Source: Chloroflexota bacterium
GTDB lineage: Bacteria; Chloroflexota; UBA6077; FW602-bin22; CADDYW01
Assembly (NCBI GenBank): GCA_021324795.1
Contig: JAJPIK010000067.1
Coordinates: forward strand, 124,001-188,000
DNA length: 64,000 bases
Reading direction: 5' to 3'
The notes under the pieces were generated by a model. That model saw only the letters and a program-made list of their open reading frames with translations, was not told the DNA's origin and did not search any database. Below, piece after piece: positions 7,603 to 17,225 of this stretch (the stretch's first letter is position 1; each line of letters opens with the position of its first letter). The position numbers and the translations under genes were made by a program.

Positions 7603-10602
7603 CTATGGCTTAGCTTGCTGATAGGCGTTGATCAACTGCTGGAGCGACGACGTCTGATCAGACGGAGCGTACTTCAGCGCTTGCTTAGCCGCAGCGACGG
7701 CAGCCAGGCCATTTCCTTCTTGAGCGTAGGTCAGGGCCAGGTTTCGCGCCGACAGCCAATCGGTCGGATCTTGTTGGAGAAGCTGAACATATTGCTGCTC
7801 GGCGGCTTGAAGGTTACCCAAGCGAGCCAGGAGAAACGCGTAGGAGGCGCGCACTTGACGCGGAGCCCCTTGCCGGACGAGCTGCTGGTAGCGATTAGCT
7901 AACGTCTGGGCCTGCTTATCGGCGATGTATTGATTCACCCGCGTTTCGAAGCTCGCATCAGATAGCGCCAGCGGATCCAGGCTCAGTGCCTTCAAGTGTT
8001 CTTGCAGTGCTTGCTCATCCTGGTGCTGTGCGAGATAAACGTCACCGAGGACGACGTGCGTCAGAGCGTATTCTGGATCCAAAGCCACCGCACGCTGAGC
8101 GTGGCCAAGGGCGTCACCGGTATTCCCTGCGTCGAGCGAGGTCATCGCCCATTCAGCAAAAAGCTGAGCGGAATGTGGGCTCAGCGTCGTCGCGAGCCTG
8201 TACTCGCTCGATGCGTCGGCGAGCTTGCTCTTATCCTGAGCGTCGCCCCAGAGCCGATAAAGGCGAGCGAGGTTTGCGTAATGGTCAGGATTCAATGGCT
8301 CGAGGATTTGCGCCTCCTTGAGCACCACTTCGGCAGCATGGAGCGCGTCGACCTGCCCCATTTGGCTTACGGTCGACGGAGTCATCGTCAAAAGTGACGC
8401 CAGCGACGGTTGAAACGGTGGGCTCATTGGCGTCGTCGGCGCGCGCTTTGCAACTTCGAGATAGGCGCGACCAAGGAAGAGATAATAGTACGCTTGGGTA
8501 GGCGCAAGGCTGATTGCTTTCTCGTAAGCGTAAGTACTATCAGCATACTGGTTTTGGCCATCGAACAGCGTGCCTTGCTTGTGATATACGTCGGCGGCGA
8601 TCTGGTTCAAATTTAAAGCAATTGCTACAAGTGCAACCAGACCAGCGACGGCGATAACCCAGCCAGTCCGAGGGCGAGAAACGGTGAATGGTGGTTGCCA
8701 TCCCTCGATCCAAGCCCAAGCAGGCAATGCTAGGGCAAGCCAGAGAAACGTGCCATAGGTTAACACTCGGGCATCGGACACACCAGCCATCGATAGGAAG
8801 AGCTGGCCAACGACAAAGACCACAATATAGGCAAGGATACCAATGAACCGACGCGATTCCCCAAGCAATACTGGCGAGCTGGCGGCTGCCAGAACGACCG
8901 GCGGGCGCGCAGCGCGTTTCACCGGCTTCCGATTGCGCGCCGAAGCCGGAGATCCGCCGGCAATCGGCATTGGTACAGTTCGCTTCCAGATGTCCTCACT
9001 CCGCGTGGCGAGTACGACCAGCAAGGCTAAGCTGAGCCAAAAGTAGGTTTTGGTCGACACAATTGCGATGCCCGTCTGCGTTTCAGCCACATGCCCGCAA
9101 AGCACCGCCATGACACCGGCAACCAGTGCCGCTTCCCCATACGTCGCGCTCTGACGAAAGATTCGCCAGGCGAGAACAAGCGCCCATACGAGCAAGGCCA
9201 GATACGCGGCCAAACCCCCAATACCTTCCATCACCAAATGATCGAGCAAATCATTGTGATTGCGATCAGGCGAGGCGTTTCGCGATTCGAGGTCGCCAAG
9301 TGCCGGCGGATACACCTTGTTGTAGGCTTCGTGCATCGTTTCAGGGCCATAACCGACGACCAATCGAGCCACTCCGAGAGGATCAGGTTGAAAGCCAACG
9401 TCTGGACGAGTGGTTAACAACGCGTACGTTCCTTGCCAGATCAAGACACGAACGCGACCCGTCCCATCGTTAACGTCGCTCAATTGCCCCAGTCGGCCAA
9501 TGTACGGCACACTTCGAAAACGAGCAAGTGGGGAACTCGGCAAGTTGAACACGACGAGCAGTACACCGAGGACCACGAATACTTCAAGAGTAACAGTCAG
9601 GAGTTTTCGCGCCGCGGGGGTACGCAGCTCAATGAGGACAATAAACACCAGCGCGCCGACCAGGAGACCAAGCCACGGACCACGACTCTGGGTCAAAAAG
9701 ATACAGACGACTTGCAGCACCAGCAGACCAGCCATGGCGATTGCTTCCGCCCGCGCTAGGCGGCGGCTGGACAAGACACGCGGCTGCGTCGCCACGAGAA
9801 CTGTGAAGACGCCGATGACGCCGGTCGCGATCCACCAGATCCCCAATATCGCCGAGTGCAGGATCAGCAGACTAGCGAGGAGTACGTTTTGGACGACGAT
9901 CAGGGTGGCCCAGCCAGTAACAACCTGGCCAATCGGCTTACCCTCGGGCGTGGCCGGATCCCGGAGCCGTTGCAGTGCCGTGACCAGACGCACACCGGTG
10001 AAGGGAACGACCATAATCAGATAGGCGGCAAGGAAGATCGCGTTCCCCATCGTCGATGTGACGCGAAAGACGACGTCACCGCCCCATGGCAGCGGATCTA
10101 GCTGCAAGTGCTGAACAATGCCGTAGAGCGCGACCGGTACACTGGTCACCAGGACGACGTTTAACAATCGATTGAGCTGCTCGTGGGTGCGCAAATTAAC
10201 GGCGATCAGGAAAAACAAGGCCACGTACGTCAAGAGGGTGTAGGTGCCTTGGAGACGCTGGTAAGAGCCAAACAAGCTGGTGAGCGGGTCAATCGACGTC
10301 ACCGTCGCCAGCAGCTCGGCGAGAACGAAAAGAGCGGTCGGGATCAGCAGTGGATTAGCGGTACACCAGCGGCCCCATAATCCAGGGGAATCGGCGTGCG
10401 CGGTTGGCCGGGCTGGTGCCCGTTCGGCGAGCACCGCCAATTGTGCCACTAACATGACCAGAACAAGACACCGAAGCAGGGTGATCTTGTCCGGTTCGAA
10501 TACTCGGCTACTGTAAACGTCGAAATAGAGCGGCACCGTGACGAGCGCGACAAGCCACCCGGCTTCAATCAACCGCTCTGAAAATTGCTGCAGCCTACTC
10601 AT
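7603..10602 (-). CDS. O-antigen ligase-like membrane protein with C-terminal TPR repeats
   Basis: 999 aa. The N-terminal ~660 residues contain about 14 helices with a large loop carrying the Wzy_C/O-antigen ligase signature (SRNASPDRNHNDLLDHLVMEGIGGLAAYLALLV). Residues ~690-999 hold TPR units (SAQLFAEWAMTSLDAGNTGDALGHAQRAVALDPEYALTHVVLG and further copies). The family polymerises or ligates lipid-linked glycans on the outer membrane face, with the TPR tail probably recruiting partners. The fusion of ligase and TPR is common in Chloroflexota-type genomes. It pairs with the downstream polyprenyl-phosphate transferase. Confidence 0.8.
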   Translation of the reverse strand: MSRLQQFSERLIEAGWLVALVTVPLYFDVYSSRVFEPDKITLLRCLVLVMLVAQLAVLAERAPARPTAHADSPGLWGRWCTANPLLIPTALFVLAELLATVTSIDPLTSLFGSYQRLQGTYTLLTYVALFFLIAVNLRTHEQLNRLLNVVLVTSVPVALYGIVQHLQLDPLPWGGDVVFRVTSTMGNAIFLAAYLIMVVPFTGVRLVTALQRLRDPATPEGKPIGQVVTGWATLIVVQNVLLASLLILHSAILGIWWIATGVIGVFTVLVATQPRVLSSRRLARAEAIAMAGLLVLQVVCIFLTQSRGPWLGLLVGALVFIVLIELRTPAARKLLTVTLEVFVVLGVLLVVFNLPSSPLARFRSVPYIGRLGQLSDVNDGTGRVRVLIWQGTYALLTTRPDVGFQPDPLGVARLVVGYGPETMHEAYNKVYPPALGDLESRNASPDRNHNDLLDHLVMEGIGGLAAYLALLVWALVLAWRIFRQSATYGEAALVAGVMAVLCGHVAETQTGIAIVSTKTYFWLSLALLVVLATRSEDIWKRTVPMPIAGGSPASARNRKPVKRAARPPVVLAAASSPVLLGESRRFIGILAYIVVFVVGQLFLSMAGVSDARVLTYGTFLWLALALPAWAWIEGWQPPFTVSRPRTGWVIAVAGLVALVAIALNLNQIAADVYHKQGTLFDGQNQYADSTYAYEKAISLAPTQAYYYLFLGRAYLEVAKRAPTTPMSPPFQPSLASLLTMTPSTVSQMGQVDALHAAEVVLKEAQILEPLNPDHYANLARLYRLWGDAQDKSKLADASSEYRLATTLSPHSAQLFAEWAMTSLDAGNTGDALGHAQRAVALDPEYALTHVVLGDVYLAQHQDEQALQEHLKALSLDPLALSDASFETRVNQYIADKQAQTLANRYQQLVRQGAPRQVRASYAFLLARLGNLQAAEQQYVQLLQQDPTDWLSARNLALTYAQEGNGLAAVAAAKQALKYAPSDQTSSLQQLINAYQQAKP

Positions 10603-10708
10603 GCGCCGGGCGCCGTCCTCTTCCGTCCAACCGTTGACCAGGCGCGACGCCGGTCCGGATTCGAAGCCGCCCTTACGCTACCATGTCGCTCGTGAAAATT
10701 CAAACTGT

Positions 10709-10727
10709 CCACCGGAATGACCGGCGG
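10709..10727 (-). terminator. terminator-like hairpin after the SWIM gene
   Basis: On the minus strand CCGCCGG-TCATT-CCGGTGG followed by ACAGTTTGAATTTTC. It separates the SWIM gene from the O-antigen ligase gene. Confidence 0.5.
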
Positions 10728-10731
10728 TAGC

Positions 10732-10995
10732 TTATGCCCCGGCAGCTGCCCCGGCCGGCACTGCGTCCTTCGGAAGCATTGGTGTTAACATGCGGTAGAG
10801 AGCCATCGTGTGGCTACAAACGTTCCAGCTTGTGAAAAAGTCACAACTACAGTGCCATTGCCCGTTCGTATATGAAACAACGTGCTCGTCATTCTCACCG
10901 TGGAAAGTCACTTCAAACTGGTTGAACTTAACTCGCTCGGGCTCCTGGGCGTAGCGCTTTGCCTTCTCAATTTTGCCGATCAAGCTTGAATGCAT
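10732..10995 (-). CDS. small SWIM zinc-finger protein
   Basis: 87 aa from ATG 10995 (GAGGGAG about 7 nt upstream). The motif C-S-C-D-F-F…C-S-H (CSCDFFTSWNVCSH) is a SWIM-type CxCx(n)CxH zinc site; such domains bind DNA or proteins. The N-terminus is basic (IGKIEKAKRYAQEPERVKFN). The same frame is open upstream to GTG 11115, which itself has a perfect GGAGG at 7-nt spacing and sits 20 nt downstream of a consensus promoter, so a 127-aa form is possible. A terminator hairpin lies inside that 5' extension. The extension (RTGTRSRRGLVPVCFFLP) looks like hairpin-encoded sequence rather than a conserved domain, so I favour the shorter product. Confidence 0.75.
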   Translation of the reverse strand: MHSSLIGKIEKAKRYAQEPERVKFNQFEVTFHGENDEHVVSYTNGQWHCSCDFFTSWNVCSHTMALYRMLTPMLPKDAVPAGAAAGA

Positions 10996-11022
10996 CGCAA
11001 CTCCCTCAGTGTATTCTGGCAG

Positions 11023-11068
11023 AAAAAAGCAAACGGGCACCAAACCACGTCGTGACCTGGTGCCCGTT
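11023..11068 (-). terminator. Rho-independent terminator/attenuator within the SWIM-gene 5' region
   Basis: On the minus strand AACGGGCACCA, a 15-nt loop and TGGTGCCCGTT form a perfect 11-bp stem, followed within 3 nt by six T. It lies between the consensus promoter (11142-11170) and ATG 10995, with only 27 nt left before the ATG, so transcripts from that promoter must pass it. Confidence 0.8.
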
Positions 11069-11141
11069 CTCGGATGATAAGCTGACCCGGCCGCCCTTTG
11101 TTCGGCAGCACGCACTCGCTCACCTCCGTTGCATCGAGCCG

Positions 11142-11170
11142 ATTATACGCCCTACCGGAGCGGTTGTCAA
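11142..11170 (-). promoter_or_regulatory. perfect-consensus promoter for the SWIM gene
   Basis: Minus strand TTGACA, exactly 17 nt, TATAAT. Predicted +1 ~11135, then GGAGG at 11127-11123 and GTG at 11115. Confidence 0.85.
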
Positions 11171-11184
11171 ACGATCAACCAAGC

Positions 11185-12246
11185 TTAGGAACGCGACAAA
11201 GCCTCTTTCAACACATTGATCGCTTCGATCTGGGTCGGATCCACGCGGTTGAGCATCGCTAGATAGTACGAGGCGTAGTCACCAAGATAGATGCTGCTCA
11301 TGACCCGCTCGAGGTCGCTCTCACCTTCGCCTTCGACCATGGTGTGACTGATGCCAAGTCGGTCGAGAAGCTGTGCGGTGATTTGCGCGCGCCGCTGAAT
11401 TCGTGGCGGACTCGCCGCCGTTCCAATCAGGATCACTTGGAGAAGTCGACGGAGCTCGGCCGGGTGCTCGAATCCGACGACGGCATTGTGATTGAGCTCT
11501 GGCAGCGCTTCGAATAATCCCCAGCTCTTGGAGTTCTCGTTGAGCTGATTTTTCCAGCGTTGGGCGACGACGGCGTACGGTCCGCCCCCGTAAATGACCG
11601 CGAGACGGCCGTGGAGGCGTTGGGCAAGCCTCTTGGCCGCATTTTGCGACGTTGGAACGTCCGGTCCATAGGTGCTACGCAAGCAGCCGAGCAATTTGAT
11701 CGTGCGATCGACCTCAGCGGTGAGATCATCCAGATAGCCAAGCCGAACTAAGACCGCGAGCGGTAGGGAAAACAGGTAGCCAAGCGCGGCTCGCGGCTGC
11801 GACGCATACTGGAATTGAATCAGTGGCACGCCATGCTGACGGGCAAGCTCACCGAGCGCACCACCGGACGTAATGGCCACGAGCTTCGCACCGCGATCGA
11901 GCGCAGCACGAAAACCGGAAAGTGTTTCTTCAGTGTTTCCGGAATGACTGAGCGCCAATACCAACGTCTCAGGACCGACAAAGCCAGGAAGTCCGTAGTC
12001 CCGCCATACGGTGAAGGGTACTTTGAGATCCGCTTGGGTCACTCCGCGAACGACGTCGGCACCAACTGCCGATCCCCCCATCCCAATGGCAACGATTGAG
12101 GTCGCTTGACGATGTGAGTCAGGCAGGGGCACCTTCCTGGCAAGATTCCACGCCGCTTGGACCTGATCCGGTAACTCGGCGATGCGGTCGCCCATCTGCT
12201 GTGGGTCAGCCGACCGGAGTGCCACTAGGTCATCCAGGTTAGGCAT
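11185..12246 (-). CDS. bifunctional phosphoglucose/phosphomannose isomerase (SIS family)
   Basis: 353 aa from ATG 12246, chosen over TTG 12279 because GGGAG lies 7 nt upstream. Two SIS sugar-isomerase folds: IVAIGMGGSAVGADVVRG and VLALSHSGNTEETLSG in the first, and AVIYGGGPYAVVAQRWKNQLNENSK with ALPELNHNAVVGFEHP in the second. This is the PGI/PMI type known from archaea and thermophiles, converting fructose-6-P with both glucose-6-P and mannose-6-P. Placed after phosphomannomutase it supplies mannose-6-P for the GDP-sugar pathway encoded upstream. It is last in the run; its transcript would end at or beyond the next promoter region. Confidence 0.85.
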   Translation of the reverse strand: MPNLDDLVALRSADPQQMGDRIAELPDQVQAAWNLARKVPLPDSHRQATSIVAIGMGGSAVGADVVRGVTQADLKVPFTVWRDYGLPGFVGPETLVLALSHSGNTEETLSGFRAALDRGAKLVAITSGGALGELARQHGVPLIQFQYASQPRAALGYLFSLPLAVLVRLGYLDDLTAEVDRTIKLLGCLRSTYGPDVPTSQNAAKRLAQRLHGRLAVIYGGGPYAVVAQRWKNQLNENSKSWGLFEALPELNHNAVVGFEHPAELRRLLQVILIGTAASPPRIQRRAQITAQLLDRLGISHTMVEGEGESDLERVMSSIYLGDYASYYLAMLNRVDPTQIEAINVLKEALSRS

Positions 12247-12275
12247 TAACGTCTCCCGCTGTTTTCGTCCACGAA

Positions 12276-13700
12276 TCAAACGCCAGCGATCGCTTTGCCA
12301 GCTTGGAGCAATTGCTGAACCCTGGCCAACGACTCGGCCTCGGCATAGATCCGCATGATTGGCTCGGTACCACTGAAGCGCACCAGCAGCCAGCTTCCAT
12401 CCGTGAGCATGATCTTGAAGCCGTCAGCACGGTTCACCCGCTCGACCGGTGTTCCGACCAGAGTGGTTGGCTCGGCCTGGGCGAGCCGGTCGAGGATGAC
12501 TGTTCGCTCGGCCGGATTGAAGTGAACGTCCAAGCGGTCGTAATAGTGCGGGCCGACCTTACTGAACAAATACTCGACGAGCTGTGACGGTGTCTTGTCG
12601 AGCTTGACCATCATATCGAGCAAGAACAAGCCCGCGACAATGCCATCGCGCTCTGGAATGTGTCCCCGGAAAGCGTATCCACCGCTTTCCTCGCCGCCGA
12701 TGAGTGCATTGGTTTCGATCATTTTCGGCGCAACGTACTTGAAGCCAACACCAGTCTCGTAAACCGGCACGCCATACAGCTTTCCCAGCTTGTCAAGCAT
12801 CGAACTAGTGGAAAGCGTTTTGACGATCGGGCCCCGCAGGCCGCGAACCTCGAGCAGGTACAGGGCAAGCAAGCTGTAGACCCGGAGCTGATCGATGAAG
12901 TCACCGTGCTCGTCGCAGACCCCCAAACGATCGGCATCCCCATCGGTCGCCAGTCCGACACTGGCCGACACGGCCTTCACCGTTTCGAAAAGCTTACCAA
13001 GGTTTCGCGTGATCGGCTCCGGATTGATGCCACCGAACCAGGGATTACGCTCACCATTGATCTGAATGACTCTGATCCTGCTCCCGCCGAGCAGACTTGG
13101 AAACCAGCCAATGCCAGCGCCGTACATCGCGTCGACGACGACTTTGAATGGGGCTTGCCGGATCGCCTCTAAATCGACGAGCGACGCGAGGTGCCGAATG
13201 TAGCTATCCGAAGGATCCAGCGCGACGATCAACCCGCTCTTTTCGGCCTCCGAGCGGACTATTGTTGGAATTCCCTCCGGTCTGACACCAGCGATGAGTT
13301 GCTCGAGCTCGGCAATGGTTTCCGGCTCAGCCGCTCCACCGTAGTCCGAACGGACTTTAAAGCCGTTATATACAGGAGGATTGTGACTGGCGGTGATGGT
13401 AACGCCCCCGGCCGCCTTTTGAACCAGAATCGCGTAGGAGATCACCGGCGTAGGCTCAGAGCGCGTGCATAGGTAAGCACGCACACCGGCACCAGCCAAG
13501 ACTTCCGCGACCGCGGCCGCGAAATCTTCCGATTCAAAGCGCATGTCATAGCCGACAACGACGCCACGATCAGCAATGCCTTTTTTTTGGAATAGTTCGG
13601 CGATCCCGCGAGCACAACGCCGAACATTATCGAAGGTATAATCCTCGGCGATGATTGCTCGCCAGCCATCAGTGCCAAAGATGATCGGCTTATTGCTCAT
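12276..13700 (-). CDS. phosphomannomutase/phosphoglucomutase
   Basis: About 474 aa, cytosolic, all four alpha-D-phosphohexomutase domains. Motifs: FGTDGWRAIIAED (substrate loop), TASHNPPVYNGFK (catalytic phosphoserine), DGDADRLGV (Mg site), GEESGGYAF (sugar specificity) and FSGTEPIMRIYAEA (phosphate site). It interconverts mannose-1-P/6-P or glucose-1-P/6-P; the GEESGG loop does not decide between them. The start follows the gmd stop by only 3 nt (TGAGTGATG), so translation is coupled. Context favours mannose-1-P production for GDP-mannose, although the guanylyltransferase is not in this window. Confidence 0.88.
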   Translation of the reverse strand: MSNKPIIFGTDGWRAIIAEDYTFDNVRRCARGIAELFQKKGIADRGVVVGYDMRFESEDFAAAVAEVLAGAGVRAYLCTRSEPTPVISYAILVQKAAGGVTITASHNPPVYNGFKVRSDYGGAAEPETIAELEQLIAGVRPEGIPTIVRSEAEKSGLIVALDPSDSYIRHLASLVDLEAIRQAPFKVVVDAMYGAGIGWFPSLLGGSRIRVIQINGERNPWFGGINPEPITRNLGKLFETVKAVSASVGLATDGDADRLGVCDEHGDFIDQLRVYSLLALYLLEVRGLRGPIVKTLSTSSMLDKLGKLYGVPVYETGVGFKYVAPKMIETNALIGGEESGGYAFRGHIPERDGIVAGLFLLDMMVKLDKTPSQLVEYLFSKVGPHYYDRLDVHFNPAERTVILDRLAQAEPTTLVGTPVERVNRADGFKIMLTDGSWLLVRFSGTEPIMRIYAEAESLARVQQLLQAGKAIAGV

Positions 13701-13703
13701 CAC

Positions 13704-14783
13704 TCACTCTTTCTTTGAAAGCGTCGCAGCCGAGGTTGTCGCCAGGCGTTGTCTCCAATAATCGAGCAGGTCGCTCATGGTCTTGTAAAACGGAATCTCT
13801 GGCTGCCAGCCTGTCTTCGCCTGGAATTTGCTTGGATCCGACCAGAGCAGGGTCACATCTGAGGGGCGCAGCCGCGAAGGATCGACCCGTATTTCAACTT
13901 TTCGGTGCGTCAAAGTAAGCAAAACGTCGAGCATCTCTCCGACCGATCGACTCACACCCGTTCCGATGTTGTAAACGTCGCCCGGATCACCATGCTCCAG
14001 CGTCAGCCAATAGGCTCGAACCGTATCACGGACGTCAGTCCAGTCGCGTCGGCTTTGCAGATCCCCAACTTCGATGACCGGTGGCTTCAGGTCGCGCTCA
14101 ATTTGTGCAATCTGCAAAGCGAACGAACTCGTCACGAAGTTCTCGCCGCGGCGTGGCCCGGTATGATTAAAGCCACGCGTCACGATCGCGCGCAGACCAT
14201 AGCTACGATGATACTGCCAAGCGAGCAGCTCCTGTCCGACTTTGCTCACCGCGTATGGACTGAGCGGACGCAGGGGATTCGTTTCTTTCATGGGGACTTC
14301 GTGCGGATAGACGAGACCGTACTCTTCGCTGGAACCGGCGACATGGACGAGTGGATCGATCTCAGCCTCGCGAATCGCTTCGAAAAGGTTGACCTGGCCG
14401 ATGACGTTGAGCTGGAGGGTCTCCGCCGGCGAGTCCCACGATGCCGGAACAAAGCTCTGCGCTGCCAGGTGAAAGATGCGATCCGGGCGCAAGCCAGCAA
14501 TCAAGCGCCGCATTGACGACGGGTCGCTGAGGTCGCCCAGGATCAAGTTGAGATGGTCTGGCCGGGCTTCAGCCTCGATACGGCTCGCCAATTCCGCGGC
14601 CGAGCGAACGTTGCCGCCCCCGGCGATACGCGTCACTCGTCCTGCTTCGATCAAGTCGTTGAGATTATCCATCCGACTGCGCCACCGATAAATACCGAAC
14701 ACTTCGACCCCGGGCAGGGATAATGCGTATTCGGCGAGATGGCTACCAGCCATTCCGGTCACATCGGTAATGAGCACCCGCAA
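13704..14783 (-). CDS. GDP-mannose 4,6-dehydratase-like SDR
   Basis: 359 aa from TTG 14783 (AGGAGA 6-7 nt upstream). Extended SDR with a nucleotide-binding start VLITDVTGMAGSHLAE, catalytic SPYAVSKVGQ (Tyr-x3-Lys) and the dehydratase loop GSSEEYGLV, in which the Glu needed for water elimination is kept. NHTGPRRGE is the GDP-sugar dehydratase substrate region. The expected product is GDP-4-keto-6-deoxymannose. It is a clear paralogue of the next gene upstream (shared SRRDWTDVRDTVRAYW and RPSDV motifs), which lacks the Glu. Confidence 0.8.
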   Translation of the reverse strand: MRVLITDVTGMAGSHLAEYALSLPGVEVFGIYRWRSRMDNLNDLIEAGRVTRIAGGGNVRSAAELASRIEAEARPDHLNLILGDLSDPSSMRRLIAGLRPDRIFHLAAQSFVPASWDSPAETLQLNVIGQVNLFEAIREAEIDPLVHVAGSSEEYGLVYPHEVPMKETNPLRPLSPYAVSKVGQELLAWQYHRSYGLRAIVTRGFNHTGPRRGENFVTSSFALQIAQIERDLKPPVIEVGDLQSRRDWTDVRDTVRAYWLTLEHGDPGDVYNIGTGVSRSVGEMLDVLLTLTHRKVEIRVDPSRLRPSDVTLLWSDPSKFQAKTGWQPEIPFYKTMSDLLDYWRQRLATTSAATLSKKE

Positions 14784-14932
14784 CCTAGCTCTCCTCTCGC
14801 AAAACTCGTTCGTTCTTCCTGGTACCACAGCACCGCTTCCTTCGCTCCGCTCAGGGCAAGCCTCTTAAGGTCGCTCGGAACGACAAACAGCAATGGTAGT
14901 ACGAAGAGAAGGTGAACGTTGTTCTTATTCGG

Positions 14933-15907
14933 TCAATCTCCTGCTTGCCCCGAGCGATCAGCGATCTTCTGTCGCCACTCTTCAAGAATGTCTCGCAGGC
15001 TCTGCTCGAAAGAGATCGTTGGCCTCCACGACAGGGTACTTTGGAGGCGATGGGTGTCGCACTCGACGACTGGCACGTCCGACGGGCGCAAAAGCGCTGG
15101 GTCAACCTGAACGTCGACTGGCACTCGTGCCAAGCTGATCAGCGTATCGAGCGCATCTCGTATCGATCGGTTGCTTCCCCCACCAACATTGTATACCTCA
15201 CCGACGGCTCCCTGTCGGAGCAGGCCCCAATAGGCTCGAACGGCGTCACGGACGTCGGTGAAATCACGCCTCGGCTCGAGATTTCCGACCCGGATGAGCC
15301 GGGGGCGCAATCCGACCTCGGCTTCGGCAATCTGCCGGGCAAAGCTAGGAATGGCGAATCGGTCTCCTTGGCCCGGGCCAATCAGATTGAAGGCACGGAC
15401 TCGGATCACCCCTAATCCATAACCGAGAAAGTATTGTAAACCAAGAAAGTCTTGAATCACCTTGCTCAACGCATAGGGGCTATCCGGTCGCAGCGGAGCG
15501 TCTTCGGTCAGAGGAAGCTCGTGCGGGGCAACCGCACCGTATTCTTGCGAAGAGCCGGTGACCAATACCCTGGATCGAGGCGCATGCACAGTTAAGCTTC
15601 TGAGAACGTTGAGCTGAGCGACTAGATTATTCACGAGTGTTGCTTGGGGATCCTGCCACGAATCGGATACCGACGACTGCGCAGCGAGGTGGACGACCAA
15701 ATCCGGTCGTACCTCGCTGATCATCCCGTCAGTAAACGCACGATCAGTGAGGTCGCCGACGTAGGTACTTACCGTTCTCTCTGGCCACTCCAGTGAGAAC
15801 GCATGCCGACTTGTCCCGGCAATCCTGAGGTCAGGTTCCGACCGCAAGAGATCGAGTAAATGCCTACCGACGAATCCAGTCGCGCCAGTGACGAGTATCC
15901 GTGTCAT
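14933..15907 (-). CDS. GDP-6-deoxy-D-mannose reductase-like SDR (Rmd type)
   Basis: 324 aa, extended SDR: ILVTGATGFVGRHLLD for NAD(P) binding and SPYALSKVIQ for Tyr-x3-Lys. The position of the dehydratase Glu is Gln (GSSQEYGAV). This fits a 4-keto reductase or epimerase rather than a second dehydratase, so I infer reduction of GDP-4-keto-6-deoxymannose to GDP-rhamnose. ATG 15907 is preceded by GAGGAGG, 22 nt after the metK stop, so it probably belongs to the metK transcript. A 149-nt gap without ORF or clear promoter separates it from the dehydratase gene. Confidence 0.72.
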   Translation of the reverse strand: MTRILVTGATGFVGRHLLDLLRSEPDLRIAGTSRHAFSLEWPERTVSTYVGDLTDRAFTDGMISEVRPDLVVHLAAQSSVSDSWQDPQATLVNNLVAQLNVLRSLTVHAPRSRVLVTGSSQEYGAVAPHELPLTEDAPLRPDSPYALSKVIQDFLGLQYFLGYGLGVIRVRAFNLIGPGQGDRFAIPSFARQIAEAEVGLRPRLIRVGNLEPRRDFTDVRDAVRAYWGLLRQGAVGEVYNVGGGSNRSIRDALDTLISLARVPVDVQVDPALLRPSDVPVVECDTHRLQSTLSWRPTISFEQSLRDILEEWRQKIADRSGQAGD

Positions 15908-15929
15908 CGCCTCCTCGGGGGCGCTTGGC

Positions 15930-17144
15930 TCACAAGCCAGCGTCGCGTCGCAGCGCCTCGGCCTTATCGGTCACTTCCCAGGGCGCATCAATGTCGTTTC
16001 GTCCAAAGTGACCATACGTCGCGGTGGGCCGATAGATCGGACGGCGAAGGCGCAGATTTTGAATAATCGCCGCCGGTCGCAGATCAAAGTGAGCCCGGAT
16101 GAGTTCGGCAATCGTCTCTTCGGGGACTTTGGCCGTCCCAAACGTCTCGATCATCAGCGAGACGGGATGAGCAACCCCGATCGCGTAAGCGAGCTGGATC
16201 TCGAATCGGTCCGCCAACCCGGCCGCGACGATATTTTTCGCGACGTACCGCGCGGCATAGGCGCCGGACCGATCAACTTTCGTCGGATCCTTCCCGGAGA
16301 AGGCGCCACCGCCGTGTCGGGCCATGCCCCCATAAGTATCGACGATGATCTTACGTCCGGTCAAGCCGGCATCCCCCATGGGTCCACCAATGACGAACCG
16401 ACCGGTTGGGTTGACGAGAAAGCGCGTCCGGTCGTCGAGTAACTCGGGTGAGATGACTTCGCCGATCACCATATCGATGATGTCACGCTCGATTGTCTTG
16501 GCGTCGACGTCTTCGTCGTGTTGCGTAGAAACGACGACCGTATCAACCCGGACCGGGCGCCCATACTGGTATTCGATCGTCACCTGCGACTTGCCGTCGG
16601 GGCGAAGATACGGCAAGATACCGTCTTTGCGAACCTGAGCCAGGCGTCGACAGAGGCGGTGAGCGAGAGAGATGGTCATTGGCATCAACTCGGGGGTTTC
16701 GTTGCAGGCAAAACCGATCATCATGCCTTGGTCGCCCGCACCGATGCGTTCCATGGCATCATTCGTGAGCAAGCCATCACGAGTTTCGAGCGCGTGGTCG
16801 ACGCCCCTACTGATGTCCGGAGACTGCTCTTTGATCGAAACCATGACGCCCGCCGTCTCGTAGTCGAAGCCGTAATGGGCGTTGGTGTAGCCAGTTTCCT
16901 TAATCGTCTGGCGGATCACCTTGGGCATATCGACGTAGCAGGAAGTGGTGATTTCACCCATCACCAGAATCAAGCCAGTCGTCGCCGCGGTTTCGCAAGC
17001 CACCCGAGCATTTGGATCTTCGCTGATGATCGCGTCTAGGATCGCATCAGAAATCTGGTCGCACAACTTATCCGGGTGCCCTTCGGTCACCGACTCGGAG
17101 GTAAACAAGAGGCGCGGGGACGTCATAAAGGTGAGGTTACTCAT
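15930..17144 (-). CDS. metK: S-adenosylmethionine synthetase
   Basis: 404 aa from ATG 17144 (GAAGGAG just upstream); the track ORF starts 17 codons earlier without support. Signatures: [18 protein letters not shown] (ATP/methionine site), [21 protein letters not shown] (family signature), [19 protein letters not shown] (P-loop). It makes SAM from methionine and ATP. With ahcY and a nucleoside-kinase-like gene it forms an activated-methyl-cycle operon headed by a SAM-I riboswitch. Confidence 0.96.
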   Translation of the reverse strand: MSNLTFMTSPRLLFTSESVTEGHPDKLCDQISDAILDAIISEDPNARVACETAATTGLILVMGEITTSCYVDMPKVIRQTIKETGYTNAHYGFDYETAGVMVSIKEQSPDISRGVDHALETRDGLLTNDAMERIGAGDQGMMIGFACNETPELMPMTISLAHRLCRRLAQVRKDGILPYLRPDGKSQVTIEYQYGRPVRVDTVVVSTQHDEDVDAKTIERDIIDMVIGEVISPELLDDRTRFLVNPTGRFVIGGPMGDAGLTGRKIIVDTYGGMARHGGGAFSGKDPTKVDRSGAYAARYVAKNIVAAGLADRFEIQLAYAIGVAHPVSLMIETFGTAKVPEETIAELIRAHFDLRPAAIIQNLRLRRPIYRPTATYGHFGRNDIDAPWEVTDKAEALRRDAGL

Positions 17145-17225
17145 TCTCCTTCGTTTCCTTTCTTCTTTCCAGAACGTTACACATGTCCTGCCCAATCACT
17201 ATAAACAGATGAGATTGGCGGGCAA

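Noticed and set aside
10640-10690. GGATTCGAA segment resembling a tRNA T-arm
   Set aside because: No acceptor, D or anticodon arm can be built around it.
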